Origin: Gammaproteobacteria bacterium
GTDB lineage: Bacteria > Pseudomonadota > Gammaproteobacteria > Competibacterales > Competibacteraceae
Assembly (NCBI GenBank): GCA_020846135.1
Contig: JADLEK010000006.1
Span: 1-64,000 of the forward strand
Length of the DNA: 64,000 bases
Reading direction: 5' to 3'
The notes beneath the pieces were generated by a model that worked only from the letters and a program-made list of their open reading frames with translations, ran no database searches and was not told the DNA's origin. Below are positions 17,346 to 26,371 of the stretch, one piece after another; position 1 is the stretch's first letter, and each line of letters starts with the position of its first letter. The translations under genes were made by a program, and so were the position numbers.

Positions 17346-18497
17346 TCATGAGGCGGCCACCGATCCCGGTGAACGTCGCCAACGGCGGAAACCCCAACTG
17401 CCCGAGTAGTAGCGCAGCAACAGGCCGGCGCTGAACAACAGGAACAGGCCATGCACCCACCACAGACCCAGTTCCGGGCCGACCACGCCATGACTCAGCC
17501 AGGATCGGCCAATGCCGATCAGATTGAAATCAATGGCATAGATCAATACTGCAGCGATGATCCGGCCATAACGCCCCTCGCGCGGCCTGGCGCGAGCCAG
17601 CAGCGGCGCCCACAAGGCGATCAGCAACACCTGAATCGGGCTGTTGAAACGCATCTGCAATTCAGCGACATGCGCCGGTTCCGGCGAACCCCACAACTGG
17701 CGCATGGGCAATGTTTCCCGGTGTTGCCAAGGCTGGGGCGGCGGGGCGCTATCGACCCGCACCATCGCCCGATCAAAGCGCAGCATTTCGTAATCGCCCT
17801 GACCAGGCGTTCCCCGATAACGATAGCCGTGATCGAGAACGACCTGCCGGGTTCCGTCCTCGCCTACCTGCTGCCGCCCCCGATCGCCGGTAGTGATGCT
17901 GAGCCGGCCATCCGGTTCGCGGGTCTGGATGAAAACATTGCGCAGTTCCCGCTCGTCGAGCGCGCCAATGTAGATCACATGGCGGCCATTCAGGATTTCG
18001 CGGAACGCGCCGGGGGTAAACATCGACACCTCGGCTTCTTTGCGGGCTTTGGCCAGCGCCTCGAACTGCAATTCCATAATGGCCGGGGTCAGGAACAAGG
18101 ACAGGCCGGCGGTGGCCAGCGCCAGCGGCGCCGCCAGCAGAAAGATCGCCCGATAAACCGATAACGGCCCGTAACCGCAGGCCGCCAGCGCAGCCATTTC
18201 GTGATCCCGGTACAGCCGCCCCAGAACCAGCATGACGCTCAGCAGAAAGGCCGGCGGGATCAGTATGACCAGCAAATCGGCCATTTGCAGGATCAGCAAC
18301 TGGAAAATGGCGTCCCGCGCCAGCAGGCCCGTCGCGGCCTTGCTCAGATAGCCGGCCAGACGGTGGCTGAGGATGATGGCCAGCAGCACCAGGGTGGTCC
18401 CCAGCAAAGTCAGGCCAATCTCGCGGCTCAGATAACGATCGATGATGGAAGGCAAACCCACGGCTGCTCCACAGTGTGCGTCCCTGTGAGACGCCAT
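17346..18497 (-). CDS. lptF: LPS export ABC transporter permease LptF
   Basis: Inner-membrane subunit of the LptB2FG machine that pulls lipopolysaccharide from the inner membrane toward the periplasmic bridge. The 383-residue protein has the LptF opening IIDRYLSREI, three N-terminal membrane helices with LGRLYRDHEMAALAACG (coupling helix), a periplasmic beta-jellyroll (about 150-275) and three C-terminal helices. The divergent arrangement with pepA matches E. coli and identifies it as LptF rather than LptG. The start at 18497 has no clear ribosome-binding site; a GTG or TTG about 12-14 codons downstream is possible. The usual lptG partner is not downstream. Confidence 0.88.
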   Translation of the reverse strand: MASHRDAHCGAAVGLPSIIDRYLSREIGLTLLGTTLVLLAIILSHRLAGYLSKAATGLLARDAIFQLLILQMADLLVILIPPAFLLSVMLVLGRLYRDHEMAALAACGYGPLSVYRAIFLLAAPLALATAGLSLFLTPAIMELQFEALAKARKEAEVSMFTPGAFREILNGRHVIYIGALDERELRNVFIQTREPDGRLSITTGDRGRQQVGEDGTRQVVLDHGYRYRGTPGQGDYEMLRFDRAMVRVDSAPPPQPWQHRETLPMRQLWGSPEPAHVAELQMRFNSPIQVLLIALWAPLLARARPREGRYGRIIAAVLIYAIDFNLIGIGRSWLSHGVVGPELGLWWVHGLFLLFSAGLLLRYYSGSWGFRRWRRSPGSVAAS

Positions 18498-18573
18498 GAT
18501 TTCGGGCTAAACTGGTTAAGTTTACGATGATTTACCCACGAATAAACCCACATCCCAACTGATGGCGTCCCTA

Positions 18574-20100
18574 ATGGAATTTACGATCAAGAGCGGTAAT
18601 CCCGAAAAGCAGCGCACGGCCTGTCTGGCGCTGGGCGTTTATGAATCCCGGCGCATGACCCGGGCTGCCGAGCTGTTTGATCGCGCCACCAATGGCTATC
18701 TGTCCAACCTGTTGCGCCGGGGCGATCTGGAAGGCAAGCCGGAGCAGTCGCTGCTGTTATTAAATGTCCCCGGATCGCTGGTGGAGCGGGTGTTACTGGT
18801 GGGCTGTGGCCGAGAACGCGATCTGGATGATCGGCGGTTCCGGCAGATCGCTGCTCATGCTGCCGCCGCGCTGCAGCAGACCGGGGCCACCGAGGCGTCG
18901 ATCTATTTGGCCGAGCTGCCGGTCAAGGGCCGGGAAGTCCCCTGGAAAATCCGCCAACTGGTCGAGGCGGTCGAGACCTCGAGTTATCACTTCGATCAGT
19001 TCAAGAGCAAGCAGGATCCGCCGCGCCGGCCGTTACGGAAAATCATGCTCAATGTCCCCAGCCGGCGGGATCTGGCCAGCGGCGAGCAGGCGCTGCACGA
19101 AGGCGTCGCCATTGCCGGCGGCGTCAAACTGACCAAAGACCTCGGCAACGCGCCGCCCAATCTTTGCACCCCGACCTGGCTGGCCGAACAAGCGCAGACG
19201 CTGGCCAGCGAATTTCCGGCATTGCAGGTCACCGTGCTGGAAGAGGTTGATCTGGAGCAACTAGGCATGGGCGCGCTGCTGGCGGTCAGCCGGGGTAGCG
19301 CCCAGCCGGCCAAGCTGATCCGGCTGGATTACCGGCATGGAACGGCGGCGCAAAAACCGCATGTGCTGGTCGGCAAGGGCGTGACCTTTGACAGCGGCGG
19401 CATCTCGCTGAAACCGGGCGAGGGCATGGATGAAATGAAGTACGACATGTGCGGCGCAGCCAGCGTGTTCGGGGCGTTGCGGGCCTGTGCGGAATTGCAA
19501 CTGCCACTGAACGTGATCGGGCTGATTCCCGCGGTCGAGAACATGCCCGGCGGACGGGCGACCCGGCCCGGCGACATCGTCACCAGCCTATCCGGCCAGA
19601 CCGTGGAAATTCTCAATACCGACGCCGAGGGCCGGCTGATTCTCTGCGATGCGCTAACCTACATCGAGCGCGACTATCCAGCGACGGTGATCGACATCGC
19701 CACCCTGACCGGGGCTTGCATCATCGCTCTGGGCCGGCATCCGCACGGACTGTTCAGCAATCACCCGCCGCTCGCGCACGCCCTGGAAGCCGCCGGCCAG
19801 GCCGCCAGCGACCGGGTGTGGGAGTTGCCGCTGTGGGAGGATTACCAGGAGGGGCTGGACAGCAATTTCGCCGATATGGCCAACGTTGCCGGCAACCGCG
19901 ACGGCGGCGCGATCATGGCGGCCTGTTTCCTGTCGCGTTTCGCCAAGAAGTTCCATTGGGCGCACCTGGACATCGCCGGCACCGCGTGGAAGACCGGCAA
20001 GACCAAGGGCGCGACCGGGCGTCCGGTGCCCCTGCTGGCGCAATATCTGCTGGATCGGGCGGTTGACGCGGGCTGGCGCTATGAATCCGCTGCGGATTGA
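18574..20100 (+). CDS. pepA: Leucyl aminopeptidase PepA
   Basis: Hexameric manganese/zinc aminopeptidase (M17); in E. coli it also binds DNA in Xer recombination and pyrimidine control. The 508-residue product aligns in my memory along its whole length with E. coli PepA: start [35 protein letters not shown] (in parts), [24 protein letters not shown] and the C-terminal [20 protein letters not shown]. The ATG at 18574 corresponds to the E. coli start; one at 18562 is four codons longer. It is divergent from lptF, and holC begins inside its last codons. Confidence 0.95.
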   Translation: MEFTIKSGNPEKQRTACLALGVYESRRMTRAAELFDRATNGYLSNLLRRGDLEGKPEQSLLLLNVPGSLVERVLLVGCGRERDLDDRRFRQIAAHAAAALQQTGATEASIYLAELPVKGREVPWKIRQLVEAVETSSYHFDQFKSKQDPPRRPLRKIMLNVPSRRDLASGEQALHEGVAIAGGVKLTKDLGNAPPNLCTPTWLAEQAQTLASEFPALQVTVLEEVDLEQLGMGALLAVSRGSAQPAKLIRLDYRHGTAAQKPHVLVGKGVTFDSGGISLKPGEGMDEMKYDMCGAASVFGALRACAELQLPLNVIGLIPAVENMPGGRATRPGDIVTSLSGQTVEILNTDAEGRLILCDALTYIERDYPATVIDIATLTGACIIALGRHPHGLFSNHPPLAHALEAAGQAASDRVWELPLWEDYQEGLDSNFADMANVAGNRDGGAIMAACFLSRFAKKFHWAHLDIAGTAWKTGKTKGATGRPVPLLAQYLLDRAVDAGWRYESAAD

Positions 20101-20512
20101 TTTCTATGTGCTGCCCGACCAGTCGGAGAACGGCCGGGCGTTGTTGGCCTGCCGGGTGACTGACAAAGCCTACAGTCTCGGCCATACGGTCTATCTATTC
20201 ACCGCCTCGGAGGCGCAGGCGGCGATGCTGGATGATCTGTTGTGGACCTTCCGCCAGGACAGCTTTATCCCGCACGAGCGTTATCCGCTGGCGGGTTCCG
20301 AAGGGTCGCCGGTGCTGATCGGGACCGCTTCGCCGGCGGAGGTGGAAGCGCAGGTGTTGATCAATTTCACCCTCACCTTCCCTGATGGGTTCGAGCGGTT
20401 TGAGCGAGTGGTGGAGTTGGTCGATCAGCAGCCCGAGGTGTTGGTCAAATCGCGGGAGCGGTTCAGGCAGTACCGGGAGCGGGATTGTGCGCCGGAGACA
20501 CATCGGCTGTAG
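20081..20512 (+). CDS. holC: DNA polymerase III chi subunit
   Basis: Chi links the clamp loader to single-strand-binding protein. The 143-residue product has the family opening [20 protein letters not shown] with [30 protein letters not shown] and the C-terminal FERVVELVD. It starts 20 bases inside the end of pepA in another frame, the usual pepA-holC arrangement. Its 3' end overlaps, antisense, the last 50 bases of the next gene on the minus strand. Confidence 0.92.
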   Translation: MNPLRIDFYVLPDQSENGRALLACRVTDKAYSLGHTVYLFTASEAQAAMLDDLLWTFRQDSFIPHERYPLAGSEGSPVLIGTASPAEVEAQVLINFTLTFPDGFERFERVVELVDQQPEVLVKSRERFRQYRERDCAPETHRL

Positions 20513-21338
20513 GCGATGCCATCCCGGCGAATTGCCGCAGATACGCCAATCCGGCAATCGCCCGACTGCCATACCACGAGGTCATTTCGCCATCGATCAG
20601 CCGCAGTTTTTCCGGCGGGCAGGCGTAATCCTGGGCGAAGTCAACCAGATCGGTGGGCTGAAAGCGGTACGGCTCGCTGCTGAACAGGATCAGATCGGCG
20701 GCATCCAGCGAAGTCTGGTTCAGTTCCAATTCTGGATAGCGGGTCGCCGATTCCGCCGGCAGAGTTTCCCAACCGACCAGCGCCAGCATCCGGGCGATGT
20801 AGGTATCGCGGCTGACGCTCATCCACGGCTTGCGCCAGATCAGGTACAGCACTTGCCGACGTGGCCAGGTCTCCCGCCGCAGTTCCGCTAATCCCTGTTC
20901 AAACTGCGCCGCCAGCCGTTCAGCGGCCTCCACCCGGTTGAAAATGCCGCCTAGCAGGCGATACAGCGCCGGATTATCGTCCGGGGTCAGGGGATGAGTG
21001 ACGATGATTCGCAGTCCGTCCGCCGCCAGCCGTTCAGCCAGTTCCCGAGGATTTTCGTCGATGTTGAAGATGACATGAGTCGGCTGGAGCGCCCGCAACC
21101 GGGCATGGTTGATCTTTTTCGTGCCGCCGACGCTGGGAATGGCGGCGACTGCTGGAGCGGGATGAATACAGTAATGGGTGCGCCCGACGATCTGATCGCC
21201 CAGACCCAGATCAAACAGTAGTTCAGTCAGGCTGGGCACCAATGAGACGATCCGTGTGGGACCATCGGCAGGCGGATGAGCGACGTCCAGGGCATCGCGG
21301 AAGGTCTGAATCCCGACGGGCAGTTTGTCGCGGGTCAT
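20463..21338 (-). CDS. Helical-backbone metal receptor (BtuF-like), apparently without signal peptide
   Basis: A 291-residue protein of the type III periplasmic-binding fold used for vitamin B12, siderophores or metals: RIVSLVPSLTELLFDLGLGD (about 32-51), VGRTHYCIHP, the domain-linking helix region, and LILFSSEPYRF. Members are normally exported, yet the N-terminus (MTRDKLPVGIQTFRDALDVA) is hydrophilic, with no signal peptide in this or a 10-residue longer form (start 21368). It may act in the cytosol or depend on an unseen start. The ATG at 21338 has GAGG eight bases upstream. No ABC permease or ATPase is adjacent. The gene ends 50 bases inside the 3' end of holC on the opposite strand. Confidence 0.78.
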   Translation of the reverse strand: MTRDKLPVGIQTFRDALDVAHPPADGPTRIVSLVPSLTELLFDLGLGDQIVGRTHYCIHPAPAVAAIPSVGGTKKINHARLRALQPTHVIFNIDENPRELAERLAADGLRIIVTHPLTPDDNPALYRLLGGIFNRVEAAERLAAQFEQGLAELRRETWPRRQVLYLIWRKPWMSVSRDTYIARMLALVGWETLPAESATRYPELELNQTSLDAADLILFSSEPYRFQPTDLVDFAQDYACPPEKLRLIDGEMTSWYGSRAIAGLAYLRQFAGMASPTADVSPAHNPAPGTA

Positions 21339-21466
21339 GGCAGGGCCTCGGTAACAGGGTTTTTCCATAGTATCCGGCCAGCGTTCTGGTCGAGAAAGAG
21401 GGAAGCTATAATCGGGACAGTCATGCTATGCAACTGCATTTACCGAATGACTCTGGAGATTTGACG

Positions 21467-22230
21467 ATGACGGTTACTGCCCAACAACTGGCCAAGTGGA
21501 TGCCGGATGCCCACGAACTGCTGAATGACGAACCGGAAATGAAAAGCACCCAACACTACCAATAGCTGGCCTTGCTGGTCAGCCATCTGGAATGGCGCTG
21601 GCAGGATCGAGCCGACTTCTTTATCGGCGCCAATCTGAGCGTGTACTACGCCCATGAACAACTGAAGCGGCGGCAGTTTCACGGGCCGGATTTCTTTCTG
21701 GTGCGGGAAACCGATCCGCGCCCGCGCACCTCGTGGGTAGTGTGGGAAGAGGGTGGACGTTACCCGGATTAATCATTGAATTACTCTCCGATTCGACCGC
21801 CGAGGTGGATCGGACTGAAAAGAAGCGCCTGTACCAGACTATTTTCCATACTCCGGAGTATTGCTGGTTTTCGCCGATCACCGGGGAATTGGCCGGTTTC
21901 CGGCTGAACAGCGGCTGGCATCTGACGATCCCGGCGGATGAGCGGGGCTGGCGCTGGAGCAATATGCTGGAGCTATATTTGGGCGTGATAAACGGGCAAC
22001 TGCGGTATTTTGAAACCGACGGAACGCTGGTTTTGGGGCCGGCGGAAGCGGCGCTCCAGGAACGGCAACAGGCTATGCCGGAGCGAGAACGGGCGGAGCA
22101 GGGACGAGAACGGGCTGAACAGGAGCGAGAACACGCGGAGCAGGAATGGCAGCGGACTAATCGAGAACAACAACGGGCTGATCGCATGGCGCAACGGCTG
22201 CGGGATTTGGGCGTCGATCCGGAGGGTTGA
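21467..22230 (+). pseudogene. Uma2-family nuclease gene, broken by nonsense and frameshift
   Basis: Uma2 (DUF820) proteins have a PD-(D/E)XK nuclease fold and are often in multicopy families. Here the reading starts at an ATG at 21467 with GGAG in good position (MTVTAQQLAKWMPDAHELL), hits TAG at 21563-21565 in place of a probable Gln codon (HYQ stop LALLVSHLEW), and continues in the same frame to GGRYPD. It then needs one extra T near 21769-21770 to join LIIELLSDSTAEVDRTEKK in the next frame. The core motif PD...ELLSDST and YxFFxP-like strands are recognisable. The tail carries an Arg/Glu-rich repeat (ERAEQ copies, about 22080-22160). Two independent lesions argue for a true pseudogene. Confidence 0.82.
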
Positions 22231-22254
22231 GAAGACGCCAACTCTTCGTTTTTC

Positions 22255-22325
22255 CGTCATTCCCGCAGATGCGGGCATCCAGCGACTCGCTGAACAACTG
22301 GGTACCCGCTTTCGCGGGTATGACG
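22255..22325. repeat. Dispersed extragenic palindromic repeat, copy 2
   Basis: Begins CGTCATTCCCGCAGATGCGGG and ends CCCGCTTTCGCGGGTATGACG, with each arm self-complementary and the outer ends inverted (CGTCAT / ATGACG). It matches the layout of the element at 12514-12591 and lies just after the Uma2 pseudogene stop. Confidence 0.65.
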
Positions 22326-22390
22326 ACCATCGAAAACAACCCGAACCCCGCCTGAGATCACCTTTTCGGGCAATCATCTTAAAATGGCGT

Positions 22391-22411
22391 TCCCATGCTT
22401 GAAGCATGGGA
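22391..22411. repeat. Hairpin palindrome between convergent genes
   Basis: CCCATGCTT and AAGCATGGG (22392-22400 and 22402-22410) flank a single G and form a near-perfect palindrome within GTTCCCATGC...GCATGGGAGC. It sits 15 bases beyond the stop of the acyl-CoA dehydrogenase gene, which reads leftward, and could end transcription there, though no T-run is present. Confidence 0.5.
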
Positions 22412-22425
22412 GCGCTAAACCGCTG

Positions 22426-24228
22426 CTAAAACGCCTCAGCTTTCAGCGTCATCAGCGAATCCGCCCCGGCCTGAATCTTGGCCAGATGACTCATGGTTTC
22501 CGGCAGCACCTTCTCCATGAAGAATTCGGCGCAGACCAGCTTGTTCAGATAGAACTGCCGGTCGAAGCTGTCATCGTCCGGATTGGAAAGCTGGTTTTCG
22601 CAAATCCGGGCAGTTTGCGCCCACTGATAGCCCAGCGTCACTAGCGCCATCATGTACAGATAATCCATCGACGCCGCGCCGCCGTTGTCGGGATTGGAAA
22701 TGGCGTGCTGCATTAGCCACTGGGTGGCTTCCACCAACCGCTCCAGGGCTTCGGTCAGGGGTTTGACAAACGGCGACAATGCGGCGTTATCCTCATACTT
22801 CTCGCAGAACCCGCCGACCAGCGCAAAAAAGAGCTGAATCGCCCGGCCCTTGTTCGCCGGCAGCTTGCGCCCAATCAAATCCAGCGCCTGAATGCCGTTA
22901 GCTCCTTCGTAAATCTGGGTGATGCGGGCATCGCGCACAAACTGCTCCATCCCCCACTGGGCGATGTAGCCATGGCCGCCGAAGCATTGCAGACACAGAT
23001 TCGCCGAGGTGAAGCCCATATCGGTGAAATAGGCTTTCATCACCGGAGTTAGCAGGCTCAGCAAGTCCTCGGCCTTGCGCCGGGTCTCCGGGTCGGGATG
23101 CTTGCGGATGATGTCCACCTGCAAGCCGGCCCAGTAGGCCAGCGACCGCGCGCCCTCCTGGAATACCCGCACCGTCATCAGCATCCGGCGGATGTCGGGA
23201 TGGACGATGATCGGATCGGCGGGCTGTTCAGGGAACTTCGCGCCCCGCAACGACCGGCCTTGCACCCGATCCTTGCAGTAAGCCACCGCGTTCTGATAGG
23301 CGACTTCCGCCTGACTCAGTCCCTGCACCGCCACTCCCAACCGCGCCGCATTCATCATAATGAACATGGTGCGCAGGCCCTTGTGTGGCTCGCCGAGCAG
23401 ATAGCCGACCGCGCCGTCGTAATTCATGACGCAGGTTGAGTTGCCGTGAATGCCCATTTTCTCTTCGAGCGCGCCGCAACTGACCGCATTGCGGTCGCCG
23501 AGGCTGGCGTCAGGATTGACCAGGAACTTGGGGACGACGAACAGTGAAATGCCCTTGACCCCGTCCGGGCCGCCGGGGATTTTGGCCAGCACCAGATGAA
23601 TAATGTTCTCGGCCAGATCATGCTCGCCGGCCGAGATGAAAATCTTAGTCCCGGTGATCCGATAGCTACCATCGGCCTGCGGCTCGGCTTTGGTGCGCAG
23701 CAGCCCCAAGTCGGTGCCACAATGCGGTTCGGTCAGGTTCATGGTGCCGGTCCAATGGCCGCTGACCATCTTGGGCAGATACAGCGCCTTCTGTTCCTCG
23801 GTGCCGCCGATCTCAATGGCTTCCATCGCGCCGCTGGTCAGGCCGGGGTACATGGTGAACGCCATGTTGGCCGAGGCCATCATCTCGCTGACCGCCAGTC
23901 CCAGCACATAGGGCAAGCCCTGGCCGCCGTGATGGGGATCGCCGATCAGACCGGTCCAGCCGCCATCGATCACAGCGTCATAGGCGGCCTTGAACCCGAC
24001 TGGGGTGGTGACCTTGCCGTTTTCCAACCGGCAGCCTTCATGGTCGCCCACCTGATTAAGCGGTTGCAGCACTTCCTGACTGAGCTGGGCCGCGCCTTCG
24101 AGAATGGCGGCGACGGTATCCGGCGTCGCGTCGGCGAAACCGGCCAGAACGTCGTTGTAACGGTCCATCTTGAGCAATTCGTGCAAAACGAACTGCATGT
24201 CACGGACTGGAGCGGTATAGCTGGGCAT
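22426..24228 (-). CDS. Acyl-CoA dehydrogenase with extended C-terminal domain, DmdC/AcdA-like
   Basis: FAD enzyme that oxidises an acyl-CoA to the 2,3-enoyl-CoA. The 600-residue product is longer than ordinary acyl-CoA dehydrogenases (about 380-400) and has the extra C-terminal domain of the group containing 3-methylmercaptopropionyl-CoA dehydrogenase (DmdC). Visible motifs: MNLTEPHCGTDLG and KIFISAGEHDL (FAD and substrate region), EKMGIHGNSTC, and QIYEGANGIQALDLIGRKL carrying the usual catalytic Glu region. Substrate is not predictable; many such paralogues act on medium-chain or methylated acyl-CoAs. It is transcribed alone, divergent from hisC across a 250-base gap with a palindromic ATATTGCA site. 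Confidence 0.9.
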   Translation of the reverse strand: MPSYTAPVRDMQFVLHELLKMDRYNDVLAGFADATPDTVAAILEGAAQLSQEVLQPLNQVGDHEGCRLENGKVTTPVGFKAAYDAVIDGGWTGLIGDPHHGGQGLPYVLGLAVSEMMASANMAFTMYPGLTSGAMEAIEIGGTEEQKALYLPKMVSGHWTGTMNLTEPHCGTDLGLLRTKAEPQADGSYRITGTKIFISAGEHDLAENIIHLVLAKIPGGPDGVKGISLFVVPKFLVNPDASLGDRNAVSCGALEEKMGIHGNSTCVMNYDGAVGYLLGEPHKGLRTMFIMMNAARLGVAVQGLSQAEVAYQNAVAYCKDRVQGRSLRGAKFPEQPADPIIVHPDIRRMLMTVRVFQEGARSLAYWAGLQVDIIRKHPDPETRRKAEDLLSLLTPVMKAYFTDMGFTSANLCLQCFGGHGYIAQWGMEQFVRDARITQIYEGANGIQALDLIGRKLPANKGRAIQLFFALVGGFCEKYEDNAALSPFVKPLTEALERLVEATQWLMQHAISNPDNGGAASMDYLYMMALVTLGYQWAQTARICENQLSNPDDDSFDRQFYLNKLVCAEFFMEKVLPETMSHLAKIQAGADSLMTLKAEAF

Positions 24229-24352
24229 GGGCGTAATCCTGGGTTGCGTTGGGATTTCAACACGTTATGGGCGCGTCGCGCCATATTGCAAACGTAACCG
24301 CAAAAATTAGAATAAACACCCTAACTTTCAGAAAATAGCCAGATTATTCAAA

Positions 24353-24369
24353 ATATTGCACTGCAATAT
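24353..24369. promoter_or_regulatory. Candidate operator: palindrome ATATTGCA-C-TGCAATAT with a third half-site
   Basis: In the divergent gap between the acyl-CoA dehydrogenase gene (minus) and hisC (plus), ATATTGCA at 24353-24360 faces TGCAATAT at 24362-24369 around one base. A further ATATTGCA lies at 24283-24290, 46 bases from the dehydrogenase start codon region. Perfect 8-base arms plus a repeat of the half-site suggest a dimeric repressor or activator site. No regulator is encoded next to it. Confidence 0.45.
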
Positions 24370-24477
24370 CGGTTGAGCTGGGAGTAGCCTGAACATTCCA
24401 GAAAAACCAGGCGTTGACGAATGGCGGCGGTTGCGGTAGCAAGGCAGTTCTGTTCCATTGCTCCTCGGCTACCCTGC

Positions 24478-25587
24478 ATGACTGTCCACGATCCCGACTT
24501 GTCTTCCCCTGAAACCCGCGCCGCCAATCCCTGCTGGAGTCCGGTAGTGCATCGGCTGACTCCGTATATCCCCGGCGAGCAGCCCAAACTCAGCCACCTG
24601 ATCAAGCTCAACACCAACGAGAATCCCTATGGCCCATCGCCCCGGGTGCTGGAAGCGATTCAGGCCGAGTTGTCAGATGCGCTGCGGCTCTATCCCGATC
24701 CGAACGCTGAGCGGTTGAAGCAGGCCATTGCCGACTATTACGGTCTGACCCCGGCGCAGGTTTTCGTCGGCAATGGCTCCGATGAGGTGCTGGCGCATAT
24801 TTTCCACGGCTTGTTCCAGCACCCGGCACCCCTGCTGTTTCCCGACATTACCTACAGCTTCTATCCGGTCTACTGCGGCCTGTACGGGATCGACTTTGCC
24901 GCCATACCGCTGGCTGATAATTTCACGTTGCGGATCCAGGATTATTTACGGCCCAATGGCGGCATCATTTTCCCGAACCCCAACGCCCCGACCGGTCGTT
25001 TGTTGCCGCTGGCCGACATCGACGAGGTGTTGCAACACAACCGGGATTCGGCGGTCGTGATTGATGAGGCCTACATCGACTTTGGCGGGGAGAGCGCCAT
25101 TGCGCTGGTCAATCGCTATCCGAACCTGCTGGTGACGCAGACCCTGTCCAAGGCCCGGTCGCTGGCCGGGCTGCGGGTTGGCTTTGCGGTCGGTCATCCC
25201 GAACTGATCGAGGCGCTGGAGCGGATCAAGAACAGCTTCAATTCCTATCCGCTGGACCGGCTGGCCATCGCCGGGGCGGTTGCCGCCTTCGAGGATCGCG
25301 ACTATTTCGAGCGTACCCGCCAGGCGGTGATCGCGAGTCGGGAAGCCCTGATCGCGACGCTGCAAACCCTGGATTTTGAAGTGTTGCCCTCGGCGGCCAA
25401 CTTCATCTTCGTCCGCCTGCCGGCATGGGACGCTGCCGCGCTGGCTGCCGCTTTGCGTGAGCAGCGAGTCATCGTCCGTCATTTCCGGCAGCCGCGCATC
25501 GAGCAATTCCTGCGGATTACGGTCGGCGACCCGGCGCAGAATGCCGCATTGATCGCCGCGCTCCGGCAGATTCTGGCGGGAGGTTGA
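24478..25587 (+). CDS. hisC: Histidinol-phosphate aminotransferase
   Basis: PLP enzyme converting imidazole-acetol phosphate to histidinol phosphate. The 369-residue product shows [13 protein letters not shown] (substrate loop), [34 protein letters not shown] and the PLP-lysine segment [18 protein letters not shown], ending [12 protein letters not shown]. The form of the N-terminal motifs is that of HisC2-type enzymes. The ATG at 24478 is taken; an ATG at 24421 would add 19 residues. Other his genes are not in the window, so its pathway partners lie elsewhere. The Nif3-like gene begins five bases after its stop, so they are co-transcribed. Confidence 0.93.
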   Translation: MTVHDPDLSSPETRAANPCWSPVVHRLTPYIPGEQPKLSHLIKLNTNENPYGPSPRVLEAIQAELSDALRLYPDPNAERLKQAIADYYGLTPAQVFVGNGSDEVLAHIFHGLFQHPAPLLFPDITYSFYPVYCGLYGIDFAAIPLADNFTLRIQDYLRPNGGIIFPNPNAPTGRLLPLADIDEVLQHNRDSAVVIDEAYIDFGGESAIALVNRYPNLLVTQTLSKARSLAGLRVGFAVGHPELIEALERIKNSFNSYPLDRLAIAGAVAAFEDRDYFERTRQAVIASREALIATLQTLDFEVLPSAANFIFVRLPAWDAAALAAALREQRVIVRHFRQPRIEQFLRITVGDPAQNAALIAALRQILAGG

Positions 25588-25591
25588 ACTC

Positions 25592-26350
25592 ATGCAGCTC
25601 AGCGAACTGGTCGTCTATACCGACCGCCTGCTAGCGGTGGAAACCTTCAGCGATTATTGCCCGAATGGCTTGCAGGTGCAGGGTCGGGCGGAAGTTCAGA
25701 CTCTTATCGGCGGCGTAACTGCCAGCCAGGCGTTGCTGGACGCGGCGGTTGAGCTGAACGCCGATGCGGTGCTGGTTCATCATGGCTGGTTCTGGAAGGG
25801 CGAAAATCCGCGCATTACCGGGATGAAGCGTCGGCGACTCGCAACGCTGATCCGGCACGATCTCAACCTGCTGGCCTATCACCTGCCGCTGGACACGCAC
25901 CCGGAACTGGGTAATAACGCGCAACTGGCCCAGCGTCTGAATCTGACCATCACCGGCGCGGCGGGCGGCAACGGGCGGACGCCGGGGCTGGTGCTGCTGG
26001 GCGAGCCGGCCACGCCGATCAACGGCGCGGATTTCGCGGTGTTGCTGGCCGACCGGCTGGGCCGGGTACCGCTGCATATTCCCGGCGCTGACCGGCTAAT
26101 TCGCCGGCTGGCCTGGTGTACCGGGGCCGCCCAGTCCTACATTGAGATCGCGCTCAACGCCGGCGCAGACGCCTTTCTGACCGGCGAAGCCTCGGAGCAA
26201 ACCGTGCATATCGCCCGCGAGAATGGTCTGGATTTTTTCGCCGCCGGTCACCACGCCACCGAACGCTACGGGGTCCAGGCGCTGGGCCGTCATCTGGCGG
26301 AACGGTTTGGCCTGCGCTTCACCTTCGTTAATATTGATAACCCGGTTTGA
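25592..26350 (+). CDS. Nif3-like dinuclear metal centre protein (YbgI type)
   Basis: A member of the Nif3/YbgI family, hexameric rings with a two-metal site inside; often labelled GTP cyclohydrolase I type 2, but the physiological reaction is unsettled. The 252-residue length and motifs fit: DYCPNGLQVQG near the start, AVLVHHGWFWKGENPRI (first His ligand pair), AYHLPLDTHPELGNNAQLA, and near the end FFAAGHHATERYGVQALG with its His and Glu ligands. It follows hisC by four bases and precedes the SDR gene by 21. Confidence 0.92.
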   Translation: MQLSELVVYTDRLLAVETFSDYCPNGLQVQGRAEVQTLIGGVTASQALLDAAVELNADAVLVHHGWFWKGENPRITGMKRRRLATLIRHDLNLLAYHLPLDTHPELGNNAQLAQRLNLTITGAAGGNGRTPGLVLLGEPATPINGADFAVLLADRLGRVPLHIPGADRLIRRLAWCTGAAQSYIEIALNAGADAFLTGEASEQTVHIARENGLDFFAAGHHATERYGVQALGRHLAERFGLRFTFVNIDNPV

Positions 26351-26371
26351 ACAATCCGCGAGAACTTCACC

